This document shows positions 7,543 to 15,010 of a DNA stretch of 64,000 bases, one piece after another. Origin of the DNA: Streptomyces sp. NBC_00690 (GTDB lineage: Bacteria; Actinomycetota; Actinomycetes; Streptomycetales; Streptomycetaceae); the NCBI RefSeq assembly GCF_036226685.1, contig NZ_CP109009.1, positions 7,467,501 through 7,531,500 on the forward strand, written 5' to 3'. The translations under genes and the position numbers were made by a program. The notes under the pieces were generated by a model, which saw nothing but the letters and a program-made list of their open reading frames with translations, made no database searches and was not told the origin of the DNA. Each line of letters starts with the position of its first letter. The first letter of the stretch is position 1.

Positions 7543-8271
7543 TCAGCGGTGGTCGGGCGGATCGGCCAGGGCCAGGGCGGCGTGGTGGCCCTCGGGCGCG
7601 AGGACGTCGCCGAGGGTCCAGCCCGGCGGCGAGACGGGCACCGGACCTGCGCTCACGTAGTCCATGGACGGATCGGCGGCCAGTCCCACGCCCGTCCCCT
7701 TGAGATATGCCTCCTTGCGGGTCCACACCCGGGTGAACGCCAGGGGGCGTTCGTCCGCGGGCAGGGCGGCGAGTTCGGCGGCCTCCCGGGGGTGCAGCAC
7801 ATCGGCCGATTCGGCGACCGCCGCGGCGTCGGGCACGGGCTCGACGTCCACGCCGACGGGCGTCACCGCGAAGGCGAGCAGGCTCAGCCCGTCGCAGTGC
7901 GACAGGGAGAAGTGCAGGGCCCCGCCGGGCACGACGGGCCTGCCGTGCGGTTCGTCGCAGTGCGCGCACGGAGCGCGCTCCACGACCACGTCACGGGCCT
8001 GCATTCCCAAGTACGCGCCCAGCAGCCGGCGCAGCGCCACATGGGCGCACACATAGCCGTCGCGGTCGGCCGCGCGCACGAACTCCGCGGCGCGGGCCAG
8101 CTCCAGGGCGTCGAGGGTGCCGGGCGCCTGCCCGGCTGCGTACGCCCGGTACTCGGTGGTGTCCACGAGCCACAACCCCGGCCCCGCCGGGGCCGGGGCG
8201 GCCGGGGTACCCGGTCCGGAGCCGGAGAGCCGGCGGGGGACCAGCAGTTGTCCGATGGCCGGCGCTGCCAT
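7543..8271 (-). CDS. Sfp-type 4'-phosphopantetheinyl transferase
   Basis: 242 residues from ATG 8271. The family motifs are present: GVDVEPV (about 140-146, Mg-binding Asp and Glu) and WTRKEAYLKGTG (about 183-194). LHFSLSHCDGLSLLAF precedes them, and CAHCDEPHGRP matches the CoA-binding region. Sfp-type enzymes transfer phosphopantetheine from CoA to the serine of NRPS carrier domains. Here eight GGHS carrier domains are encoded upstream, so this is almost certainly their activating enzyme. It is the last gene of the leftward supply operon, 55 bp after the exporter gene. Confidence 0.92.
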   Translation of the reverse strand: MAAPAIGQLLVPRRLSGSGPGTPAAPAPAGPGLWLVDTTEYRAYAAGQAPGTLDALELARAAEFVRAADRDGYVCAHVALRRLLGAYLGMQARDVVVERAPCAHCDEPHGRPVVPGGALHFSLSHCDGLSLLAFAVTPVGVDVEPVPDAAAVAESADVLHPREAAELAALPADERPLAFTRVWTRKEAYLKGTGVGLAADPSMDYVSAGPVPVSPPGWTLGDVLAPEGHHAALALADPPDHR

Positions 8272-8326
8272 GGGGTGCCTCCAGTTCGTATGGGGATTCG
8301 CCCGCGCCGCAGGGCGCGGGCGCGGA

Positions 8327-9847
8327 TCAGGTGGGGAGGGGAACGGGTTCGCCGGACGGGTGCGGTGCTCCTCGGGGCGGCGGCTCGCGGCCGGCGGTGT
8401 CCGCCGGGTGCCCGGCCGGTGCCGGGGCAGTGGGAACCGGGCGTCCGGATCCGGCCTCCGGAGGAACGCCATCGCGGTCGTCGCGGTCGTCGCGGTCGGA
8501 GGCCGGTACGGGTGGTACGGGTGGTACGGGTGGTACGGCGAGAGCCTTCGAGGAGTCCTTTGCCGAAGGCGCCGGTCGCGGAGACTCGGTGCCGTCCCCG
8601 CCCGCCGGGGGTCCGCCGGGGTCCCCGGCCGGCGGGCGTGCCCGCAGCGCGAGAATCGCCGCGACCGGTGAGACGGCCGCGACCGCCCCGCACAGCAGCC
8701 AGGTCCGCTCCACCCCGAGCACCAGCGACAACGAGCTGAACAGGGCGATTGACAGCGGCGCGGCACCGATTCCGGCGAGGGCGAGGGTCGACATCGCCGC
8801 CCCCATCCGGCCCTCCGGCGTCGCCTGCTGATACAGCGTCACAATCGCCGGGCCGTTGAGACCCGACATCAGGCCGACACCCGCGGCCACCGCAGTCAGC
8901 GCCCCCGGCGAGCCCATCAGCGCCATCACCGTGATGCCGGCCGCGAGGCCCGCACCGGTCACCACCAGCCGGAAGAACACCGGAATGCGGTGCGCGAAGG
9001 CCGCGCCCAGCGCGCTGGAGGCCAGCGCGCCGAGGCTGAACGCCGCGAGCACCATGGCCACCGCCCCGACGCCCCACCCCCGTTCATGGACGAGCAGCGG
9101 CAGGGCCACCTCGACCGGCCAACTGAACGCCATGTCCAGGCAGAGGGATGCGACGAACATCCAGCGCAGCCGGGGGTACCGGGCCAACAGCCGGAAGCCG
9201 TCGCCGGAGCGCCGCACCAGCGACCGGCCGCCCGCCTGCCGGGCGGGCCGGGTGAAGCCCCGGGTGATGAACAGCAGACAGCCCAGCCAGACCACTCCGG
9301 TCGCGGCGGCCGTCAGCATGGCCACCCATAGTTCGCCGACGGTGATCAGCCAGGCCCCGGCGGGCGCGCCGAGCACCGGGGCGACCCGGAGCACCGTCGC
9401 ATACGCCGAATTGGCGCGGGCCAGCTGGTCGCCGCGGGCGAACCGGGGCAGCAGTGTCCCGGACGCCGGTCCCGCCATCCCCAGCAGGACGCCTTCCAGC
9501 AGGGCGATCCCCACCAGCGGCCACAACTGCTGGGTGGTGGCGGTGACCACCGCGCCGAACGCGAGCAGCGCCGCCCGCGCGGCGGTCGTCCGCAGCAGCA
9601 CGAACCGGGGCCCCAGCACATCGGCCAGCGCCCCGCCGAAGACGAGCATCAGGGCCCGCGGCACGGTCGCGGCCAGCATCAGCAGGGTGACTGCCCCGGC
9701 GCCGCCGAGCTGTACGGCCGTCCAGTTCATCGCGATCAGCAGTGCGAAGCTGCCGAGCTGCACCGCGGCCTGGCCGCCGACGAGCGCGCCGACCCGGCCC
9801 CAGGGCACTGCGGCGGACTCCGAGGGGTCCGTCTCGGTCACGGTCAT
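8327..9847 (-). CDS. MFS exporter with repeat-rich C-terminal tail
   Basis: 506 residues from ATG 9847, overlapping the previous stop by 4 nt. About twelve transmembrane helices fill residues 20-405. GGALADVLGPRFVLLRTTAA matches the cytoplasmic loop of DHA3/EntS-like major-facilitator exporters. The last 100 residues are hydrophilic and Pro/Asp-rich, including VPPVPPVPPVP and SDRDDRDDRDG, encoded by short tandem DNA repeats. Position in the supply operon of an NRPS locus suggests export of the peptide product and producer protection. No importer or receptor gene is nearby. Confidence 0.88.
   Translation of the reverse strand: MTVTETDPSESAAVPWGRVGALVGGQAAVQLGSFALLIAMNWTAVQLGGAGAVTLLMLAATVPRALMLVFGGALADVLGPRFVLLRTTAARAALLAFGAVVTATTQQLWPLVGIALLEGVLLGMAGPASGTLLPRFARGDQLARANSAYATVLRVAPVLGAPAGAWLITVGELWVAMLTAAATGVVWLGCLLFITRGFTRPARQAGGRSLVRRSGDGFRLLARYPRLRWMFVASLCLDMAFSWPVEVALPLLVHERGWGVGAVAMVLAAFSLGALASSALGAAFAHRIPVFFRLVVTGAGLAAGITVMALMGSPGALTAVAAGVGLMSGLNGPAIVTLYQQATPEGRMGAAMSTLALAGIGAAPLSIALFSSLSLVLGVERTWLLCGAVAAVSPVAAILALRARPPAGDPGGPPAGGDGTESPRPAPSAKDSSKALAVPPVPPVPPVPASDRDDRDDRDGVPPEAGSGRPVPTAPAPAGHPADTAGREPPPRGAPHPSGEPVPLPT
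8471..8540. repeat. Two short tandem repeats inside the exporter gene
   Basis: A 9-base unit (TCGCGGTCG) is repeated about three times at 8472-8498. A 9-10-base GGTACGGGT unit is repeated about four times at 8505-8539. Both keep the reading frame and encode the Asp/Arg and Pro/Val repeats of the cytoplasmic tail. They could change in copy number by slippage. Confidence 0.7.
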
Positions 9848-10353
9848 GGGGCGGTCCTCCGGTTCGTGGCTGATGGGGGAAAGGCGGCGGTGACCGCCCG
9901 GACGGCGGCCCGCTCGGCGGCCCCGGCGGGCGCCGCAGGACCGGCGGGCGCGCCGAGCACCCGCAGCTCCAGAAGGCCGCCGATATGGGCCCGTCCGGTG
10001 CGGGCGAGCCGCCGCGCGGCGGCCTGTCCGGCGGCCCGGGCGGTGGCGGCCGGGGTCTTGGGCACCACGGTCAGCACGGGCAGCGAAGCATCGGGCAGGA
10101 ACCGGGCCCGCACGGTCCGGCGCTGCCCGGCCGATCGGGGCCGCGCCCCGCGGCTGCCGGAAGCCGAACCGTCCCTCCGCGCGGTCCCGCGGGTGCGGCC
10201 GGGCGGAGGCCGCCGTACCGTGATGTCCTTCGCGGATCCCCGCCCCGGCCCGGCCGGGCCGCAGCCCCGGGCGGAGCCGTCCACCGGCGACGGAGTCCGC
10301 GACGGTCCCGTGCCCCCGGACCCGGCGCCCGGATGGTGCCCCGGCGGGATCAC
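9844..10353 (-). CDS. Small Ala/Arg-rich hypothetical protein
   Basis: 169 residues from GTG 10353, which overlaps the stop of the glutamate-synthase-like gene (GTGA). It ends in TGA overlapping the ATG of the exporter (ATGA). Exact coupling at both ends is the main evidence that this frame is translated. The N-terminal half is basic and low-complexity. The C-terminal half (about 95-169) looks folded, with LPVLTVVPKTPAATARAAGQ and GLLELRVLGAPAG. I do not recognise a family. A carrier or accessory subunit for the FMN enzyme is possible but only inferred from position. Confidence 0.55.
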   Translation of the reverse strand: MIPPGHHPGAGSGGTGPSRTPSPVDGSARGCGPAGPGRGSAKDITVRRPPPGRTRGTARRDGSASGSRGARPRSAGQRRTVRARFLPDASLPVLTVVPKTPAATARAAGQAAARRLARTGRAHIGGLLELRVLGAPAGPAAPAGAAERAAVRAVTAAFPPSATNRRTAP

Positions 10354-11687
10354 GGCCGCCCACCCCCCGCCGCTCTGGCGGGCACGGGCCGGCCCGCCGC
10401 CGGCGGCGGCCACAGGTCCGCCCGGGTCAGGTCCCCGGGCCGGTACTGGCCCAGGGCGTGGAGGAGCAGCCTCAACTCCAGGGCGAGGGCCTCCACCAGC
10501 CGTTCTAGACCGTGCTCCCGGTCCTCGTCCACGGCCAGCAGCGCGGCCCGGCCCAGACCGACGGCCGTGGCGCCGAGCGCCAGGGCTCGGACCGCCCGGC
10601 CGCCCTCCCACATTCGGCCGGAGGCCAGCAGGCTCGCCCCCTCGGGCCGGTCGACCAGGCCGAGGCAGTCGGCCAGCGGCAGCCCCACACCGTCCAGGAA
10701 GACCCGGGGCGCCCAGCCCGTACCGCCCTCGGCGCCGTCCACGGTCACCGCGTCCGCCCCGGCGGCCCAGGCCGTCGCCGCCGCCGTGCCGAGGTCCCGG
10801 CCCGGGTGGAACTTCACCCACACCCTGGCGAGCGGGAAGTTGTTCCGCATGAAGCGGATCTGCTGGCGGAGGATCTCCTCGGTGAACGTTCCCGGGGTGG
10901 CACAGCGCAGCCGGGAACCGTCCGGGCCCAGCTCCGCGCCGAGCGTGAACAGCCCCGCTGCGCAGAGCCGTTCGGCTTCCGCGGCATCGACCACCGTCAT
11001 TCCGCCGAGACCGGGTTTGGCGCCCTGACCGGTCTTCAGCTCGAAGCCGAGCCGGCCCGAGTCCCTCAGCTCCCGTACCGCCGGATCACTGTAGAGGAGG
11101 TTCCACACCTCCGAGTCGGCGTCCTCGGTGGACTGCTGCACCACCACGCCGCCGGGGCCGTTGCCCACAGCTTCCGCATAGGCTTCGATCCGGGCGAGGA
11201 GCACCGAGCGGTAGCCGTGGACGGGCACGGTGTTCTCCCCGATGACCATGGGGATCCCGAGTCGCCCCGCCTGGCGGGCCGCCGCCACCGCGAGATCACC
11301 GCTGCCGGCCCGGGTCGACCCGAACGCCGAGAGGTACACCGGCAGCGCGGCGTCGAAACCGCCGATCCCGGAGTGCAGTTCGACGTCGTCGTGGCCGGGC
11401 TCCCGGCCCAGTGCGATGAGCTTCTCCAGCCGCCGCGGCATGAACACCGGCGGCGCGGGACGCAGGGCGTCCAGCGCATCCGGCGGCCCGCCGCCCCAGG
11501 GCGCGACCGCCGGCCGGATCCCGCCGGATCCCGGGGCCGGAGCACCCGGTCCGCCCGCGGCCCCCGCGCCGAACAGGCCCGTCCCATACTCCCCGGACGG
11601 CGGGAAGACCTCCGCGGCGCCGTGCCGGGCCCGGGCCCGTACCGACTCCTCGGGAAAGCCGGCCGCCGTCACCGTGCCCGTACTCAC
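10350..11687 (-). CDS. Glutamate-synthase FMN-domain protein
   Basis: 445 residues from GTG 11687, overlapping the upstream stop by 4 nt. It matches the TIM-barrel FMN domain of GltB: FELKTGQGAKPGLGG, then VWVKFHPGRDLGTAAA, then VTVDGAEGGTGWAPRVF with the flavin-binding GGTG, and ASGRMWEGGRAVRALALGAT. Full-length glutamate synthase also has a glutaminase domain and a cysteine cluster for a 3Fe-4S centre. Neither is present here. Stand-alone domains of this kind occur in N-methylglutamate-type synthases and in unassigned operons. Likely role: a flavin-dependent amination or redox step on the glutamate or 3-methylaspartate precursor, which is inference. Confidence 0.82.
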   Translation of the reverse strand: MSTGTVTAAGFPEESVRARARHGAAEVFPPSGEYGTGLFGAGAAGGPGAPAPGSGGIRPAVAPWGGGPPDALDALRPAPPVFMPRRLEKLIALGREPGHDDVELHSGIGGFDAALPVYLSAFGSTRAGSGDLAVAAARQAGRLGIPMVIGENTVPVHGYRSVLLARIEAYAEAVGNGPGGVVVQQSTEDADSEVWNLLYSDPAVRELRDSGRLGFELKTGQGAKPGLGGMTVVDAAEAERLCAAGLFTLGAELGPDGSRLRCATPGTFTEEILRQQIRFMRNNFPLARVWVKFHPGRDLGTAAATAWAAGADAVTVDGAEGGTGWAPRVFLDGVGLPLADCLGLVDRPEGASLLASGRMWEGGRAVRALALGATAVGLGRAALLAVDEDREHGLERLVEALALELRLLLHALGQYRPGDLTRADLWPPPAAGRPVPARAAGGGRP

Positions 11688-12682
11688 GGCGTGATCACCC
11701 CCGGCAGCTTCGGATAGGCGCTGACCTGCCACAGGGCGTCCAGCCCGGTCAGGAAGCGGACCAGCCGCTGGAGTCCCATGCCGAAGCCCGCGCTGGGGGA
11801 GAGGCCGCGGCGCGCCACGTCCAGGTACCAGGCGTACTTCGCCGGGTTCTCGCCGCTCTCCCGCATCCGGGTGACGATCGTCGCGTAGTCGGCCTCGCGC
11901 TCGCTGCCGCTGACCAGTTCGCCGTAGCCGCCGTGCGCGATGAGGTCGAAGTTCCGCAGCACACCGGGGCGTTCGGGGTCCTCCCGGTCGTAGAAGCCGC
12001 GGGAGCCCTTCGGATAGTCGTCGACGAAAAGCGGGTGCCCGGCGTCCAGCGACAGGATCCGCTCTGCCTCCCAGTCGATCTCCGCGTCCGGGCTCTGCAC
12101 ATGACCGAGGGCCGCCAGCCGGGACACCGCCTCCTCGTGGGTGCAGCGGTCGAACTTTCCGGCCCGCAGCTCGGCGAAGTCGGCCTCGTCGCGGCCGAGT
12201 TCCCGCAGCACGTCGGGCACGACGGTCCAGACGTGCTCCACCACCCGGGTCAGCAGCCCGGCGGCGACCGACTGCGCGTCCTCGCGGCTCGCGCCCGCGA
12301 TCTCCACGTCGATCTGGTGGAACTCCACCAGATGGCGGCCCGTTCCGGCGGTCTCCGGCGGCTCCACCCGGATGTTCGGGGCGATGTAGAAAAGCCGCGG
12401 GAAGCCCTCCAGCGACGCCTGCTTGTAGAGGATTGCGCTGGTCATCAGCTTGTACTTCTGCCCGTAGTAGTCGACGTCGAGGGCCTTGGCGCCCCGGCCG
12501 CCGGGGTCGGTGACCGGGCCGATCAGCGGGGGCAGCAGTTCGGTGAAGCCCTCGCCGCGCAGGAACTCCCGCGCCGCGTACAGCGCCTCCTGCTGGACGA
12601 GCATCGCGGACCGCAGCCGCGGCGACGCCAGATGGTCACCGAGCGGCGGAAGGACGGGGGCGGATGCGCGGGCGGGTTCCAT
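11684..12682 (-). CDS. Class II AsnRS-like catalytic core without anticodon domain
   Basis: 332 residues from ATG 12682. Class II aminoacyl-tRNA synthetase motifs of the Asn/Asp type are clear: motif 2 in APNIRVEPPETAGTGRHLVE and EFHQIDVEIAG, and motif 3 in GFGMGLQRLVRFLTGLDALW followed by YPKLPG. The N-terminal OB-fold that binds the tRNA anticodon (about 110-130 residues in AsnRS) is missing. Two precedents fit such cores. Archaeal AsnRS-like enzymes make asparagine from aspartate. Some truncated class II synthetases charge carrier proteins instead of tRNA. Coupled with glutamate mutase and a glutamate-synthase domain, this enzyme probably activates 3-methylaspartate, either to amidate it or to load it onto a carrier domain. 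Confidence 0.85.
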   Translation of the reverse strand: MEPARASAPVLPPLGDHLASPRLRSAMLVQQEALYAAREFLRGEGFTELLPPLIGPVTDPGGRGAKALDVDYYGQKYKLMTSAILYKQASLEGFPRLFYIAPNIRVEPPETAGTGRHLVEFHQIDVEIAGASREDAQSVAAGLLTRVVEHVWTVVPDVLRELGRDEADFAELRAGKFDRCTHEEAVSRLAALGHVQSPDAEIDWEAERILSLDAGHPLFVDDYPKGSRGFYDREDPERPGVLRNFDLIAHGGYGELVSGSEREADYATIVTRMRESGENPAKYAWYLDVARRGLSPSAGFGMGLQRLVRFLTGLDALWQVSAYPKLPGVITP

Positions 12683-12715
12683 GACGGTCTACTCCAGACG
12701 ATCGGGTGACGGGGT

Positions 12716-14101
12716 TCAGGAAGGCGAGGGGGCGGCGGAGAGGATCCGGCCGCCCGGTGCCGGGGTGTCGTAACGGGTCGCGACGCCGTACAGCGCGGCC
12801 AGCAGCCCGTCGGAGGTCAGCGGGGTACGGGCACCGTCCGGCGCCGTGCCGGGCGGTACCGGCATGCCGCCGGTCTCCGCCCACCGCAGCCGCCCGGCGG
12901 AGTCCAGAAAGCTGCGGCTGCGGCCCGCGTTGTCGGGGTGCAGGCAGTACGGCACGTCCAGCACGCCCCGGGCGAAGGCGGTCCGCAGCGCCCGCCCGAG
13001 GTCGTCGCCGAGGTCGAGGACGGCCTCCACGAAGGCCCGTGCCTCGCGGTAGACGGCGCTGTCGCCGCCCTCGTCCGCGGCGGGGTCCGGGACGGCCGGG
13101 GCACGGGGCCGGGCGCGCGCCGCGAGGTCCGCGGCCGCTGCGGCGGTCTCCAGCGCCCGCAGGTTCTCCCTTACCGTCGGAATCCGGTGCGCCTCCGCGG
13201 CCGTCTTCACGATCAGCCGCTGGGCGCCGGCCCGTACCGCGAGCCGTGCGGAGGCTTCCAGCAGCAGGGTCGCGCCGCGTTCGGTCCGCGGATACACCCC
13301 CATATAGGTGTAGAGGACCACATGCCGGTCGGTGTCTGGTGGCAGGAACTCCGCGGCCAGCCGGTGCAGCGCCCGGACGGCTTCGGCGTCCTGGGCGGGG
13401 TCCGTCTGCTGGGCGAAGCTGAGGGAGACACTGCGGATGCCGTGGCGGGTGAAGAAGAGGGCCTCCAGCAGACTGAGCGCCACCAGCAGCCCGGGCGGGC
13501 AGAGCTGGCCGAGCATGCAGCCGCCGAAGCTCTCCAGGTGCGGCAGGTCCGGGGCGGGCACCAACTCCGTGAGGAGTTCACAGGCCCGCGCCCAGTTCTC
13601 CACCGAATCGGCGAGCGGGGTGCGCCCGTAGGGCAGGCAGTACGAGACGGGGCCGCCCTCGGTCGCGTGCAGACCGGCCGCGGCGAGCGCCCGGACGATG
13701 GCCTCGGGCCGGGACGAACCGTGCCGCACCTGCACCGGGAACGCCGGGCCCGCGATGCCGTCGAGCACGGCCCGGGTTCGCTCGGCGGAGTGGGCGGTGA
13801 TCGGATAGCCGTTGAGTCGGGCGCCCTCGGCGACGGCGGCCCGGGCTCCGGCGTGATCGCCGACCCGGGTGTAGCTATCGATGGTGAGCGTGCCGACGGT
13901 GACCGCCGCGGCGGACCGGGTGGCAGCCAGGCCGGTGCGCATCCGGGCGGGGTCGGAAAATCCCATCCGCGGCTGGACCACGAGCCGGCCGGCCCGGGCG
14001 GCCCGGGCGACGAACCCGCCGAACGACTCCGCGGGCCCGGGGTCCCGACCGCCGTTCCTGCGGCCCTCCGGGGCGGTGAGGACCGTGCTGCCGGGTCTCA
14101 T
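12716..14101 (-). CDS. glmE: Methylaspartate (glutamate) mutase, E subunit
   Basis: 461 residues from ATG 14101, overlapping the stop of the S subunit gene by 4 nt. The large subunit of coenzyme-B12-dependent glutamate mutase converts L-glutamate to threo-3-methylaspartate by a radical carbon shift. Recognisable segments are RLVVQPRMGFSDPARMRTGL, LNGYPITAHSAERTRAVLDG, VQVRHGSSRPEAIVRALAAA and SFGGCMLGQLCPPGLLVALS. VSLSFAQQTDPAQDAEAVRA supports it further. Length is near the usual 480. With the S subunit it forms a complete mutase inside an NRPS locus. This is a known way to provide 3-methylaspartate for peptides and macrolactams. The AsnRS-like gene follows after 33 bp. Confidence 0.92.
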   Translation of the reverse strand: MRPGSTVLTAPEGRRNGGRDPGPAESFGGFVARAARAGRLVVQPRMGFSDPARMRTGLAATRSAAAVTVGTLTIDSYTRVGDHAGARAAVAEGARLNGYPITAHSAERTRAVLDGIAGPAFPVQVRHGSSRPEAIVRALAAAGLHATEGGPVSYCLPYGRTPLADSVENWARACELLTELVPAPDLPHLESFGGCMLGQLCPPGLLVALSLLEALFFTRHGIRSVSLSFAQQTDPAQDAEAVRALHRLAAEFLPPDTDRHVVLYTYMGVYPRTERGATLLLEASARLAVRAGAQRLIVKTAAEAHRIPTVRENLRALETAAAAADLAARARPRAPAVPDPAADEGGDSAVYREARAFVEAVLDLGDDLGRALRTAFARGVLDVPYCLHPDNAGRSRSFLDSAGRLRWAETGGMPVPPGTAPDGARTPLTSDGLLAALYGVATRYDTPAPGGRILSAAPSPS

Positions 14102-14547
14102 GCCACGGCCTGGGGAAGCACGGGCAGGGGTGGCCGGGTGGCGGAGGCGAGGTCCGCCGTGAACGCCCGCAGCGCTTCCACGTCCCCGTCGTCGAAGACC
14201 GCGTCGCAGCCCGCCTCCAGGAGCAGCGCCCGCTGGGCCGGATCGGTCCGGCCCGCGACTCCGAGCTTGCCCCCCACGACGACCGGCACGCCCAGCCGGG
14301 CGGAGCGCAGGGACCGGACGGCGGAGAGCGCATCACGGTAGCCGTGACCGTTGACGCTGCTGATGACGACCAGCTCGGGCGCCGACTCCGTGCACGCCGC
14401 CAGGAGCAGTTCGTCGGGCACGCACGGCCCCAGGCACCTCACCCGGTGGCCGCGCTCCTCCAGGAAGAGCCGGAGGTAGACCAGGTTCCAGGTGTGGGAA
14501 TCCGATGCGGTACCGGTCAGCAGTATCGTCAAACTCCGTTGTCGCAT
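14098..14547 (-). CDS. glmS: Methylaspartate (glutamate) mutase, S (B12-binding) subunit
   Basis: 149 residues from ATG 14547 (MRQRSLTILLTGTASDSHTW). It is the small cobalamin-binding subunit of glutamate mutase. The cobalt-ligating histidine lies in a variant of the DxHxxG motif, here SDSHTWN with Asn in place of Gly. The nucleotide-tail pocket follows in LVVISSVNGHGY and VVVGGKLGVAGRTDPAQRA. The protein is slightly longer than typical (about 137). It is first in the supply operon and overlaps glmE by 4 nt. No ribosome-binding site is visible upstream, and a TATATT box is close to the ATG, suggesting a leaderless mRNA. Confidence 0.88.
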   Translation of the reverse strand: MRQRSLTILLTGTASDSHTWNLVYLRLFLEERGHRVRCLGPCVPDELLLAACTESAPELVVISSVNGHGYRDALSAVRSLRSARLGVPVVVGGKLGVAGRTDPAQRALLLEAGCDAVFDDGDVEALRAFTADLASATRPPLPVLPQAVA

Positions 14548-14728
14548 GCCGAAAATATAGGGACGATAGGCTTCGGGAAGGGGAAGTTGCAGGCGGCAGA
14601 AACGGCGCAGAAAGAGAACGCAGAAGAAAAACGCAGAAAGAGAACGTCGAAATCGGTTCAGCGAGGTCGCGAAGAGAGCGGAGGGGTCGCCCGGAGTATC
14701 GGGTTGCATTCCCCGGGGCACACGGAAG
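14548..14728 (-). promoter_or_regulatory. Promoter region of the precursor-supply operon
   Basis: This A/T-richer gap reads, towards glmS, with TATATT ending about 6-9 nt before the ATG, so transcription may start at the start codon. A 15-bp direct repeat (CGCAGAAAGAGAACG) occurs at 14606-14620 and 14632-14646, centre spacing 26 bp, a layout expected for an activator site. No cobalamin-riboswitch B12 box is seen, although the operon encodes a B12 enzyme. Confidence 0.5.
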
Positions 14729-14761
14729 GGCCGCGGTCCGGAGTGTGTCCGGACCGCGGCC
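14729..14761 (-). terminator. Terminator after mbtH
   Basis: A perfect 14-bp stem (14729-14742 with 14748-14761; GGCCGCGGTCCGGA on the left arm) with a 5-nt loop lies 34 bp after the mbtH stop. It separates the NRPS transcription block from the glmS operon. Confidence 0.75.
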
Positions 14762-14794
14762 GGCGGTCTTGGGGAAAGGGAGGGCGGAGCCCGG

Positions 14795-15010
14795 TCAGGT
14801 GTACTGGGCGAGCAGGCTCTTCGGCCGGATGTCGGTCCAGTTGGCCTCCACGTACTCCAGCGCCCCGTCCCTCGGGCCTGGCCCCCAGACCCCGTCCCAG
14901 CCTGCGGGGATGTCAGCGAAGACCGGCCATAGGGCGTGCTGCCCCTCGTCGTTGACCACCACGTGGAAGATGCCGTCGGGGTCGTCGAAAGGGTTGGTGG
15001 GGTTCGTCAT
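14795..15010 (-). CDS. mbtH: MbtH-like protein
   Basis: 71 residues from ATG 15010, overlapping the stop of NRPS3 by 4 nt. The family signature is complete: [36 protein letters not shown] and [16 protein letters not shown]. MbtH-like proteins bind adenylation domains and are often needed for their solubility or activity. This is the only copy seen, so it probably serves the A domains of NRPS1, NRPS3 and the free-standing A-T protein. It is the last gene before a strong hairpin. Confidence 0.95.
   Translation of the reverse strand: MTNPTNPFDDPDGIFHVVVNDEGQHALWPVFADIPAGWDGVWGPGPRDGALEYVEANWTDIRPKSLLAQYT

Noticed and set aside
14548..14794. Cobalamin riboswitch before the B12-dependent glutamate mutase
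   Set aside because: No B12-box-like element or suitable long leader; the transcript appears leaderless.
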